A DNA stretch of 64,000 nucleotides, taken from the NCBI GenBank assembly GCA_964017155.1, contig OZ024861.1, positions 20,921,213 to 20,985,212 on the forward strand. Reading direction: 5' to 3'. Source of the stretch: Oasisia sp. SBJ-2009. Lineage: Eukaryota > Annelida > Polychaeta > Sabellida > Siboglinidae. How positions within the stretch are numbered: the stretch's first letter is position 1; each line of letters begins with the position of its first letter. Made by a program: the position numbers and the translations under genes. The notes under the pieces were generated by a model, which made no database searches, had not been told where the DNA came from, and saw only the letters and a program-made list of their open reading frames with translations. Positions 45,617 to 57,130 of the stretch are shown here, piece by piece.

Positions 45617-46494
45617 GTTGGCACGTGTGTGTGTGCGGGTGGGCGCGTGTCTGGGTGCGGTTGTGTGGGTGCCTGTGTGTTGATGCATGTGTGTGAATGC
45701 GTGTGTTGCTACGTGAGTCGGTGGGTGTGTGGGTGCATGTGTTGTTTCGTGTGTGTGTGTGAGTGCGTGTGTGTGCGTGTGTTGGCACGTGTGTGTGTGT
45801 GTGTGTGCGGTGGACGCGTGTGTGGGTGCGGTTGTGTGGGTGCCTGTGTGTTGGTGCATGTGTGTGAATGCGTGTGTTGCTACGTGTGTGTGGGTGAGTG
45901 TGTGGATTTGTGTGTGGGTGAGTGTGTGTGCGTGCGTGTGTGGGCACATATCTGTGTGGGTGCGTGCGTCTGTCTGTGGGTGCGTGTGTGTGGGTGCATG
46001 TGTGGATTCGTGTATGTGTGTGCGTGTGTGTGTGCGTGTGTGTGTGTGCGTGTGTTGGCGCGTGTGTGTGCGCATGTGGGTGCATATGTGGGTGCGTGTA
46101 TGTGGGTGCGTGTGTGTGAGTGCGTGTGTGTGTGTGGGTGCGTGTGTGGGTGCGAGTGTGGATTCGTGTGTGGTGCGTGTGTGTGGGTGCGGGCGAGAGT
46201 GTGGATAGGTGCGTCTGTGGTGCTTGTGTGTATGAATGCATGTGTGAGCGCATGTGTGAGTCCTTGTGTCGGTGCTTGTGTGGGTGGGTGTGTGGATTCG
46301 TGTGTTGGTGCGTGCTTGGGGGCGTCTTTGTGGGTGCGAGTGTGGAGCATGTGTGTGTATGTGTTCGTGTGTTGTCGCGTGTGTGTGGGTGTGTGGGTGC
46401 GTGTGTAGTTGCCTGTGTGTGTGGGTGCGTGTGTGTAAGTATGCGTGTTTGGGCGCATGTTTGTATGTGGGTGCGTGTGAGTGATGTGCATGTG

Positions 46495-46560
<66 letters not shown>

Positions 46561-46930
46561 TGTTTGTTCGTGTATTGGCGCGTGTGTGGGCGTATGTGGG
46601 TGCTTGTGTGGGTGGGTGCGTGTGGGTGCGTGTGTTTGTGGATACATGTGTTGTGCGTGCGTGTATGGGTGCTTGTGGGGGCGCGTGTGTGGGTGCGTGT
46701 GTGGGTACGTGTGTTGGCGCGTGTGTATGCGTGTGTGGGTGCGTGTGTGGGTGCGTGAGTAGGTGCGTGTGAAGGTGCGTGTGTGGGTGCGTGTGTGTGG
46801 GTGCACGTGTGTGTGCGTGTGTGGGTGCGTGTGTGTGTGTGTGCTTGTGCTGGCGCATATGTGTGAAGGTGTGGGTGCTTGTGTACGTGCGTGTGTTTGT
46901 GTGTGCTTGTGCTGGCGCGTGTGTTCCTGT

Positions 46931-46957
46931 GGGTGCGTGGGTGGGTGGGTGGGTGGG
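46931..46957 (+). other. Canonical G-quadruplex candidate
   Basis: Five GGG tracts separated by single T (46939-46957) with a sixth at 46931-46933, stronger than the loosely spaced GGG elsewhere in the array. Confidence 0.7.
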
Positions 46958-47771
46958 TGCGTGTGAAGGTGCGTGTGTGGGCGCGTGTGTGTGTGGGTGC
47001 CTGTGCGTGTGCGTGTGTCGGTGCATGTGTGGGTGCGTATGTGTATACGCGGGTGTGTGTGTGCTTGTATTGGCTCGTTTGTTTGCGTGTGTGGGTGAGT
47101 GTGAGTGGATGCGTGTGTGTGGGTGCCCGTGTGTGTGCGTGTGTGGGTGCGTGTGTGGATTCGTGTGTCGATGCGAGTGTGTGGGTGCGTGTGTGTGCGT
47201 GTGTGTGCCTGTGTGGGCGCATGTGTGTATGTTGGTACGTGTGAGTGGGTGCATGTATGTGTGTGTGTTTGGGTGCGTGAATGTGTGTGTGCGTGAGTTG
47301 GCGCCTGTGTTTGCGTGTTTGTGTATGGGTGCCTGTGTGTGGGTGCGTATGTGTGAGTGCATGTGTGTATTCCTGTGTTGGTGCGTGTGTGGGTGCATGT
47401 GTGGGTTCGTATGTGTGGGTTCGTATGTGGGTGTATGTGTGTGTGTGTGTGTGTGAGTGTGTGTGCGTGTGTTGGGGCGTGTGTGCTCGCGTGTGGATGC
47501 GTGTATGGTTGCGTGTGTGTGGGTGCGTGTGTGTGGGTGCCTGTGTGGGTGAGCGTATGTTGGTGCGTGTGTGGGTGCATGTGTGGATTCATGTGTGAGT
47601 GTGTGTGTGCGTGCGTATGTGGGCACATATCTGTGTTGGGACTTCCTTGTTTGTGTGCTGCGTGTGTGTATGTGTGCGTGTGTGGTTTCGTGTGACGGTG
47701 CGTGTGTATGGGTGTGAGTGCTTGTGCGCGTGTGTGTATGTGGGTCCTTAAGTGGGTGTGGGTGAGTGTGG

Positions 47772-48459
47772 GTGCGTGTGCGTGTGCGTGTGCGTGTGCG
47801 TGTGCGTGTGCGTGTGCGTGTGCGTGTGCGTGTGCGTGTGCGTGTGCGTGTGCGTGTGCGTGTGCGTGTGCGTGTGCGTGTGCGTGTGCGTGTGCGTGTG
47901 CGTGTGCGTGTGCGTGTGCGTGTGCGTGTGCGTGTGCGTGTGCGTGTGCGTGTGCGTGTGCGTGTGCGTGTGCGTGTGCGTGTGCGTGTGCGTGTGCGTG
48001 TGCGTGTGCGTGTGCGTGTGCGTGTGCGTGTGCGTGTGCGTGTGCGTGTGCGTGTGCGTGTGCGTGTGCGTGTGCGTGTGCGTGTGCGTGTGCGTGTGCG
48101 TGTGCGTGTGCGTGTGCGTGTGCGTGTGCGTGTGCGTGTGCGTGTGCGTGTGCGTGTGCGTGTGCGTGTGCGTGTGCGTGTGCGTGTGCGTGTGCGTGTG
48201 CGTGTGCGTGTGCGTGTGCGTGTGCGTGTGCGTGTGCGTGTGCGTGTGCGTGTGCGTGTGCGTGTGCGTGTGCGTGTGCGTGTGCGTGTGCGTGTGCGTG
48301 TGCGTGTGCGTGTGCGTGTGCGTGTGCGTGTGCGTGTGCGTGTGCGTGTGCGTGTGCGTGTGCGTGTGCGTGTGCGTGTGCGTGTGCGTGTGCGTGTGCG
48401 TGTGCGTGTGCGTGTGCGTGTGCGTGTGCGTGTGCGTGTGCGTGTGCGTGTGCGTGTGT
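47772..48459 (+). repeat. Perfect GTGTGC hexamer microsatellite, 113 uninterrupted units
   Basis: C occurs every sixth base from 47775 to 48453 without exception, giving 113 intervals. The surrounding array is degenerate. The unit alternates purine and pyrimidine at every step, a Z-DNA-favouring pattern. All frames stay open (Cys-Val, Val-Arg and Cys-Ala dipeptides forward; His-Thr, Arg-Thr and Ala-His reverse), which is not evidence of coding. The left A/C array has no counterpart. Confidence 0.97.
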
Positions 48460-48647
48460 TTTGGCGCGTGTGTGTCCGTGTGTGGGTGCACGTGTCGTTT
48501 GGTATATGTGTGTGGGTACGTCTGTGTGGGTGTGTGTGTATGTGTGTGCGTATGTATGTGGGAATGTGCGTGTGTGGGTGCGTCTGTGTGTGTGTGTGTG
48601 TGTGCGTGTACGTGTTTTTGGTGCGTGTGGGTGCGTGTGTGGGTGGG

Positions 48648-48699
<52 letters not shown>

Positions 48700-49087
48700 T
48701 GTGTATGTGTATATGTGTGTGTGTGTGCGCGCGCGTATGACAGAGGGAGAGAGAGTGAGCGAGAGAGACAGAGAAAATGTGTGCCTGTTTCGGTGCTTGT
48801 GTGGGTGAGTGTGTTGGTTCGTTTGTGGGTTCGTGTGTGTGGGTGCATGTGTGTGTGCGTGTGTCATTGGGTGTGTGGGTGCCTGTGTGTGTGCGTGTGT
48901 CATTGGGTGTGTGGGTGCATGTGTGGACTCGTGTGTGTGTGGTTGCGTGTGTGTACGTGTGCGTGTGGCCGCATGTGTGTGTGGGTGCGTGCAAGTGTGT
49001 GGGTGGGTGCGTGTATGGTGCTTGTGTGTATGTGTGCATGTGTGGGCGCGTGTGTGAGTCCGTGTGTCGCTGCGTGTGTGGGTGCAT

Positions 49088-49171
49088 TTATTTACAAGAA
49101 CATTCTGTACAGCGCTCTGAGCAACGAATTTTGGAACAGCGCTATAGAAATGTGACGATTATGATTATTAT
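49088..49171 (+). pseudogene. 3' end of an L2-like LINE inside the G/T array
   Basis: An 84-bp island of normal composition with CAGCGCTCTGAGCAACGAAT, GGAACAGCGCTATAGAAATG and a GATTATGATTATTAT tail. The paired GCGCT words and the ATT-type tail resemble 3' ends of L2-type elements. It could belong to the same family as the RT at 1-1543; that link is inference. Confidence 0.65.
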
Positions 49172-49232
49172 GTGTGGGCGCTTGTCTGTCTGGGTGCGTG
49201 TGTGGGTGCGTGCGTGCGTGCGTGCGAGCGGG

Positions 49233-49286
<54 letters not shown>

Positions 49287-50255
49287 TATGTTTGCGCGTG
49301 TGTGTGCGTTTGTGGGTGTGTGTGTCTGCCTGTGGTGTGCGTGTGTGTGTGGATTCGTATGTGGATGCGAGTGTGTGGGTGCGTGTGTGTATATGTGCGT
49401 GTGGGCGCATGTGTGTGGGTGCGTGCAAATGTGTGGGTGGGTGCGTGTGTGGTGCTTGTGTGTATGTGTGCATGTGTGGGCGCGTGTGTGAGTCCGTGTG
49501 TGGGTGCGTGTGTGGGTGTGTGTGTGTGGATTCGTATGTGGATGCGAGTGTGTGTGTGCGTGTGTGTGCGTGTGTGGGCGCATGTATGTGTGAGTTGGTG
49601 CATGTATGTGTGTGTGTGTTTGGGTGCGTGTATGTGTGTGTGCGTGAGTTGGCTCGTGTGTTTGCATTTGTGGGTGCCTGTGTGTGGGTGCGTGTGTGTG
49701 AGTGCATGTGTGTGTTCGTGTGTCAGTGCGTGTGTGGGTGCATGTGTGGATTCGTATGTGTGTGTGTGCGTGTGTGTGCGTGTGTTGGGGCGTGTGTGCT
49801 CGCATGTGGATGCGTGTGGTTGCGTGTGTATGGGTGCGTGTGTGTGGGTGTATGTTTGTGAGAGCGTGTTTTGGTGCGTGTGTGGGTGCATGTGTGGATT
49901 CGTGTGTGGGTGCCCGTGTGTGCGTGCGTGTGTGGGCACATGTCTGTGGTGGTGCTTGCGTGTTGTTGCTTGCGTGTTGGTGCTTGCGTTGCCTTTGTGG
50001 GGTTGCATGTCTGTGTATGTGTGCGTATGTGAGTCCGTGTGTTGGCTTGTGTTTTTGTGTGTGGGTGCGTGTGAATGGTTTCGTGTGTCTGTGCTGGCGC
50101 GTGCGTGTGGGTCCGTGTGTGGGTGCGCGTGTGAGTGCGTGTGTGAGTGCGTGTGTGTGTGCGTCTTTTGGCGCGTGTGGGTGCGTGTGTGGGTGGGTGT
50201 TTGTATGTGTGTGTTTTTGGGTGTATGTGTATGTGTATGTGTGTGGGTGTGTGCG

Positions 50256-50573
50256 CGCGCGCGCGTATGACAGAGAGAGAGAGTGAGCCAGAGAGACAGA
50301 GAAAGTGTGTGCGTGTGTCCGTGCGTGGGTGCGTGTGTTGATTCGTGTGTGGGTGCGTGTGTGTGGGTGCATGTGTATGTGCGTATGTCGGTGGGTGTGT
50401 GGATGCATGTGTGGAATCGTGTGTTTGTGAGTGCGTGTGTGTGTGTGTGTGCGTTTGTTGGCGCATGTGTGTCCGCGGGTGGATGCGTGTGTGGGTGCGG
50501 GTGTGTGGGTGCGTGTGTGTGGGTGCGCGCTCGCGCGTATGACAGAGAGAGAGTGAGCCAGAGAGACAGAGAA
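50256..50573 (-). repeat. Two CT-rich motif copies (as GA-rich strand) with alternating GC tract
   Basis: GCGCGCGCGCGTATGACAGA followed by GAGAGAGTGAGCC at 50256-50302, and a close copy at 50522-50573, each then reading GTGTGTGCGTGTGTCCGTGC. This is a tandem duplication of about 277 bp. Confidence 0.8.
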
Positions 50574-51092
50574 AGTGTGTGCGTGTGTCCGTGCGTGGGT
50601 GCGTGTGTTGATTTGTGTGTGGGTGCGTGTGTGTGGGTGCTCGTGTATGTGCGTGTGTCGGTGCGTGTGTGGGTGCGTGTGTGGATTCGTGTGTGGATGC
50701 GAGTGTGTGGGTGCGTGTGTGTGCGTGTGTGTGTGCGTGTGTGGGCGCATGTGTGTATGTTGGTACGTGTGATTTGGTGCAGGTATGTGTGTGTGTTTGG
50801 GTGCGTGTATGTGTGTGTGCGTGAGTTGGCGCGTGTGTTTGCATATGTGGGTGCCTGTGTGTAGGTGTGTGTGTGTGTGTGTGCGTGTTTTGGCGCGTGT
50901 GGGTGCGTGTGTTTGGGTGCGTGTATACGTGCGTGTGTTTGTGTGTGTTTGAGCTGGCGCGTTTGTTTGTGTGGGTGCGTGGGTGGGTGAGTGTGTGAGT
51001 GCGTGTGAAGGTGCGTGTGTGGGTGCGTGTGTGGGTGGGTGCATGTGCGTGTGCGTGTGTCGGTGCTTCTGTGGGTGCTTGTGTGGATTCGC

Positions 51093-51139
<47 letters not shown>

Positions 51140-51486
51140 TGTGTGCTTGTATTGGCTCGTGTGTGTGCGTGTGTGGGTGAGTGTGAGTGGATGCGTGTGT
51201 GTGGGTGGGTGCTCGTGTATGTGCGTGTGTGGGTGCGTGTGTGGATTCGTGTGTGGATGCGAGTGTGTGTGTGCGTGTGTGTGCGTGTTTATGCGTGTGT
51301 GGGCGCATGTGTGTATGTTGGTACGTGTGATTTGGTGCAGGTATGTGTGTGTGTTTGGGTGCGTGTATGTGTGTGTGCGTGAGTTGGCGCGTGTGTTTGC
51401 ATATGTGGGTGCCTGTGTAGGTGCGTTTGTGTGAGTGCATGTGTGTGTTCGTGTGTGGGTGCGTGTGTGTGTGCATGTGTGGATTC

Positions 51487-51534
<48 letters not shown>

Positions 51535-51754
51535 GTTGGGGCGTGTGTGCTCGCGTGTGGATGCGTGTGATTGCGTGTGGTTGCGTGTGTGGGGTGCGTG
51601 TGTGTGTGCATGTGTGTGAGAGCGTGTGTGCGTGCGTGTGTGGGCACATGTCTGTGTTGGTGCTTGCCTGTGTGGTTGGGTGCGTGTGTGTGTGGTGCGT
51701 GTGTGTATGTGTGCGTGTGTGGTTTCGTGTGAGGGCGTGTGTGTGCGTGTTTGT

Positions 51755-52387
51755 CCGTGGTATAACGACAGCATACGAGCAACTAAGTGTTTGATACGCC
51801 AGCTGGAACGAAGATGGAGAACAACTGAACTAGAGTGTAACAGGCTGGCTTACTGTCTTCAGCGTCATCTTGTTATGTCATCCATACACCGTGCGAAATT
51901 GAAATACCACATGGGTCAAATCGCTGATGTATCTGGTGACCAGAAAAAGCTATTCACGATTGTCGCCAAGCTCCTACACACCGATCATGACACTCCATTT
52001 CCGACATGTGACTCATTCGATGCGCTTGTAGAGCAGTTTTCAGATTCTTGCTCTGAAAAAATCTCGAAAATCCGGTGTGAATTCACTCCAAGTGTTAGTA
52101 ACGTAGACATCTACACTGATGGTGTATCCCAAACATGCTTACTTAATGCATTTGAGCCAGCCACTGAAACTGAAATCGGAATAATGTTGAAGTCATCGCC
52201 GGTTAAATCATGTGAACTTGATCCCATACCAACATGGCTGCTTAGAGACTGTGCGCCCGACATTATACCTGTTCTCACCACCATTGTTAACATGTCTCTG
52301 AGAACAGGAGTAATGCCTTCTTCCTTGAAGAGAGCACACTTACGATCTATAATCAAGAAACCAGGCCTAGATAAGGACATAGTGAAC
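51755..52387 (+). pseudogene. L2-like LINE ORF2 fragment, linker to RT start
   Basis: A single open frame from PWYNDSIRATKCL through an endonuclease-RT linker to KSCELDPIPTWLL, RDCAPDIIPVLTT and [13 protein letters not shown], where it is cut by an A/C array exactly before the NYRPVSNLP motif. 52006-52387 aligns with 1-370 of the window. This copy retains the 14 bp whose loss broke the first one. G/T array on its left and A/C array on its right keep the frame open on both sides, making an apparent chimeric ORF. The catalytic domains are absent, so it is inactive. Confidence 0.88.
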
Positions 52388-52525
52388 ACCCATACGCACG
52401 CACCCATACACCCACCCACACCAGCACACACGCGCGGCAACACACGCACTGATACATACACCTGAACGACACACGCACCCACACACACGCACCCAAACAC
52501 GCAACCACAACCACACACACACACA

Positions 52526-52579
<54 letters not shown>

Positions 52580-53064
52580 GACGCTCCCACGCACACACAC
52601 ACATACACACACAAAAACACACGCGCCAAAACACGCACACACACACGCACCCAAAAACGAACACATACACAAATGCACCACACACGCACACGGACGCACC
52701 CTCTCACACGCGTCACACAAACACACTCACACACAAACACCCCCACATACGCGCGAACACAGGCACACACGCAGACGCACCCACCCACACATACACCCAC
52801 ACACAAACACACGCGTTAGCACAAACACACACACATGCACCTACACAGGCACCAACACACGCACATACACGCAGACACACAGACACAAATGCACCACATA
52901 CGCACTCACACCCACGCACCCAGATACACACACCCACACACGCGCACACACACGCACACATAAACACACGTGCGAACACACACGCACACATACACACACT
53001 CCAACAAACACGCACCCACACACGAATCCACACACTCATCCACACACGCAACGCACACTCACAC

Positions 53065-53112
53065 ACTTTCTCTGTCTCTCTAGCTCACTCTCTCTCTGTC
53101 ACACGCCCGCGC
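53065..53112 (+). repeat. CT-rich motif, copy in right A/C array
   Basis: TTTCTCTGTCTCTCTAGCTC, then CACTCTCTCTCTGTCACACG. Same orientation relative to the A/C strand as the 4819 copy. Confidence 0.8.
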
Positions 53113-53298
53113 ACACACACACACGTATACACACACAAAAACCCACCCACACACGCACCCTCAAGCACGAACACAAGCACACACACACACACGCACCCAC
53201 ACACACTCACCCACAAACGCACTCACACGCGAACCCACACACACACCCACACGCACGCGCCAGCACAAACACACACGCACCCATACACACGCACCCAT

Positions 53299-53512
53299 AC
53301 GTAAATGAATGGAACAGATTATCGGCTGATTGTGTAGATGCTAGTAGTGATAATACGTTTAAAAATAAAATTGACATGTACCTAAGAAGGGCTGGGTACA
53401 TTTAGTTAGATAGGTTGGACTCTCGATAAGCCAAAGGGCTTCCTTGTCCACCTGCCATCTAGAGTTGATTCTCTCTGTAGCAATCTTGTAAAATCTTGTT
53501 AAATACAACCAC
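53299..53512 (+). pseudogene. 3' end of a CR1-like LINE: ORF2 C-terminus and 3' UTR
   Basis: Reads VNEWNRLSADCVDASS and [15 protein letters not shown] before a TAG at 53403-53405. This matches the usual C-terminal pattern of LINE ORF2 (W-N-x-L-P-x-x-V-V-x-A-x-S-x-x-x-F-K-x-x-L-D). About 105 bp of 3' UTR follows, ending near GTTAAATACAACC. A/C array flanks both sides. It differs from the other three LINE types here. Confidence 0.72.
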
Positions 53513-54869
53513 CCACACCAGCACACACGCGCGGCAACACAGGCACACATACATACACCTGAACGACACACGCACCCACTCACACGCACCAAAACACGCA
53601 CCCACAACCACACATCCACACAGACGCGCCCACACACACACATGCACCACACACGCACCCCCCCCCCACACACACACACGGACGAACCCTCTCACACGCG
53701 CCACACAAACACACTCACACACACATACCCCCACATACGCGCGAACACACGCACATACACAGACGCACCCACGCACACAAACGCACCCACTGTCACACGT
53801 ACACAAGCACCCACACAGGCACCAACATGCACACACACGTGACAACACGCGCCACACACACATACACCCACAGACACACACGCACCAACATACACACACA
53901 CATGAGCCAGCACTCGCTCAAACACACATGCACCCAGGCACACACCCACCGACACTCACACACACCTCCACACGCAACCATACACATACACATTCACACA
54001 CACACACGCACCCACACTCACTCACCCACGCACGCGCAAAAACACGCACACATATACATATGCACCACACACGCTCTAACATACACACGCGCCTCCATAC
54101 ACACACACATACACACACAGACACACAGGCACCCACATACATCTACACATTCACAAATTCACACACTCACCGACACACACGCACCCACACAAACGTTCCC
54201 ACACACACGCGCAAAAACACACACACACATACACGTGCACAACACGCGCGCGCACACACACATACACACACGCAAGCACCAACACACATGCACCTACACA
54301 CATACACACACGCACCAACACACATGCACCCACCCACACACCCACCGACACTCACAGGCACCTCCACACGCAACCATACACATACACATGCACCCACACA
54401 CACGCACACACACGCACGCAACCACACACGCAAACACACGCACCAATACACGCACAAACACATACAAGCACTCCAACATCCCCCCCCCACACACACACAT
54501 GCACATATTGGCCCATCCCCCCCCCCCACACACATACACACACACGCACGCAAACACACGCACCCACACACGAATCCACACACGTACCCACACACGCATC
54601 GACACACGCACAAACATCCACCCACACTCACGGACTGACTCAAACTCACCCACACAAACACACATACGCGCCCACACACGCACCCACACAAGCCCCGATA
54701 CACACACACACACACACATGAAACTACACACGCACCCACACACGCACCCAAACATGCACCCACGCAAACACACACATGCGCCAGCACAAGCACACACATA
54801 CACGCATCCGTGCACCTACACACGTTCCAACACACGCACCAACACACGCACACAAACGCGCCAACACAT

Positions 54870-54911
54870 GCACACACGTGTTTGGGTGCGTGTGTGTAGG
54901 TGCTTGTATGG

Positions 54912-54953
<42 letters not shown>

Positions 54954-55587
54954 GTCGCGTGTTTGTGTGCGTGTGTGGGTGCGTGTGTGTGGGTGCATGT
55001 GTGTGTGCGTGTGTGGGTGCGTATGTGGGTGCGTGTGTGGGTGCCTGTGTGGATTAATTTTTACGTGCGTGTGTGGGTGCGTGTGTGTGTGCTTGTGTCG
55101 TGCATCTGTGTGTATGTATGCGTGTGTTATCGTGTGTGTGTGCGACTGTTGGTGCGTATGTGGGTGCGTGTATGTGGGTGCGTGTGTGTACAAGTGCATG
55201 TGCTGGCGCGTGTGCGTGTGTGAGTGCGTGTGTGGGTGCGTGTTTGTGGGTGCGGGTGTGCTTTTGCTGGTGCGCGTGTGTGTATATGGGTGCGTATGTG
55301 GGTGCGAATGTGTGGGTGCGTGCGTGTGTGTGTGTGTGTGTGCGTATGTTGCCGAGTGCGTGTGCGTGTATTGTCGCGGGTGTGTGCATGTTGGTGTGTG
55401 TGTGGGTGCTTGTGTGTGGATGCGTGTGTGGTGCGAGTGTGTGTATTTGAGCGTGTGTGTGTGCGTGTGTATGGGTGCGTGGGTGTAGGTGCGTGTTTGG
55501 GTGCGTGTGTATGGGTGCGTGTGTCGTTCAGGTGTGTGTATGTGTGCCTGTGTTGCCGCGCGTGTGTGTGTGAGACTGGGTTGCGTT

Positions 55588-55638
<51 letters not shown>

Positions 55639-56302
55639 GTGTGTGAGATTGTTGGGGCGTGTGTGTGCGTGTAGGGGTGCGTGTGGGGGTGGTTGCATGT
55701 GAGTGCGTGCTTGTGTGTGTCTTCGTTTGTGTGCGTGTGTGTACGTGTGTGTGCGTTTGTGTGTGCCGGTGCAGATGTGGGTGCGTCTGTGGAATGGTGT
55801 GTGTGTGTGCCTATGTGCGGGTGTGGGTGCGTGTGTGTGGGTGCTTGTGTGGGTACGTGTGTGGATTCATGTGTGGGTGTGTGGGTGTGTATGTTTGCGT
55901 GTGTGCGCATGTGTGTGTGTGGGTATGCGCGTGCGTGCGTGTGTGGGTGCGTGTTTGTGGGTGCGTGTGTGCTTTTGCTGGTGCGCGTGTGTGTATATGG
56001 GTGCGTATGTGGGTGCGAATGTGTGGGTGCGTGCGTGTGTGTGTGTGTGTGTGCGTATGTTGCCGAGTGCGTGTGCGTGTATTGTCGCGGGTGTGTGCAT
56101 GTTGGTGTGTGTGTGGGTGCTTGTGTGTGGATGCGTGTGTGGTGCGAGTGTGTGTATTTGAGCGTGTGTGTGTGCGTGTGTATGGGTGCGTGGGTGTAGG
56201 TGCGTGTTTGGGTGCGTGTGTATGGGTGCGTGTGTCGTTCAGGTGTGTGTATGTGTGCCTGTGTTGCCGCGCGTGTGTGTGTGAGAGTGGGTTGCGTTTG
56301 TT

Positions 56303-56345
<43 letters not shown>

Positions 56346-56930
56346 GTGTGTGAGATTGTTGGGGCGTGTGTGTGCGTGTAGGGGTGCGTGTGGGGGTGGT
56401 TGCATGTGAGTGCGTGCTTGTGTGTGTCTTCGCTTGTGTGCGTGTGTGTACGTGTGTGTGCGTTTGTGTGTGCCGGTGCAGATGTGGGTGCGTCTGTGGA
56501 ATGGTGTGTGTGTGTGCCTATGTGCGGGTGTGGGTGCGTGTGTGTGAGTGCTTGTGTGGGTACGTGTGTGGATTCATGTGTGGGTGTGTGGGTGTGTATG
56601 TTTGCGTGTGTGCGCATGTGTGTGTGTGGGTATGCGCGTGCGTGTTTGTGTGGGTGCGTGTGTGATGCGTGTGTGTGTATGTGGGCATGTGTGGGCGGGA
56701 GTGCGGGTTCGTGTGTATATGTGCGTGGGTGTGGGTATGTGTGTGGGTGCTTGTGTGGATTCGTGTGTGGGTGCGTGTGCGTGTGGGTGCGTGTGTGGTG
56801 CATGTATGTATATGTGTGCGTGTGTTTTCGCGTGTGTGTGCGTGTGTGTGCGTGTGTGTGTGTGCGTGCGTGTGTGTTTGCTTGTGCTGGCGCGTGTGTG
56901 TGTGTGGGTGCGTCTTCAAGTCTTCAAGTG
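54870..56930 (-). repeat. G/T-rich array meeting the A/C array head-on
   Basis: The strand flips at ACACGTGT (about 54866-54873) with no other sequence between. A block of about 711 bp is tandemly repeated (landmarks 55489 and 56200; later pair 55681 and 56388, offset 707), including the CGTTCAGGTGTGTGTATGTG and GTTGCCGCGCGTG words inverted from 52436 onward. Confidence 0.92.
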
Positions 56931-57130
56931 TTTTACTGCTTAAAAGTGATATTTCACTATTCTGCCGTTGTGGTTAAAAATAATGTGCGCTAAAATAATA
57001 AGTTAATAAAATAAATATGACAATAGATAAATCCAGTTAACTGTACATTAAAACGATGAATAAATTAATAAGATAAATATAATAAATATATAAAAATAAT
57101 AAGTTAATACAATATTAGAATTAGTAGATC
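56931..57130. other. AT-rich segment at LINE 3' side
   Basis: A/T-rich, with repeated AATAAGTTAATA and AATAAATAT words, between the G/T array and the RT fragment. It probably is the 3' UTR/tail of the minus-strand element. No ORF of note. Confidence 0.6.

Larger units (their letters stand above)
45225..51754 (-). repeat. G/T-rich degenerate array (complement of the left A/C array)
   Basis: Variants of GTGTGTGGGTGCGTG. It holds recurring words also present, inverted, in 1544-7306, such as GTGTGGATTCGTGTGTGG and TTGGCGCGTGTGT. It contains the perfect hexamer tract, a G4 candidate, a LINE 3' end and three CT-rich motifs listed separately. No gene is seen apart from these. Confidence 0.95.
52388..54869 (+). 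repeat. A/C-rich array, right flank
   Basis: Same type as 1544-7306. It starts with CACCAGCACACACGCGCGGC and CTGAACGACACACGCACCC words that recur inverted at about 55500-55565 and 56210-56275. It includes C-runs at about 53660, 54482 and 54520, a CT-rich motif at 53065-53112 and a LINE 3' end at 53299-53512. Confidence 0.93.

Noticed and set aside
47748..48848. Very long dipeptide ORFs (His-Thr, Cys-Val, Val-Arg, Ala-His) over the hexamer tract, up to about 1300 codons when joined with neighbours
   Set aside because: All six frames of GTGTGC are stop-free; open frames carry no coding information here.
45225..51754. Telomeric DNA (TGTGGGTG-like irregular repeats)
   Set aside because: Animal telomeres are usually TTAGGG-type; this is internal, strand-switching and interspersed with LINE fragments.
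54860..54880. E-box or hormone-response site at ACACGTGT
   Set aside because: It is the point where CA repeats meet GT repeats and arises trivially from the junction.
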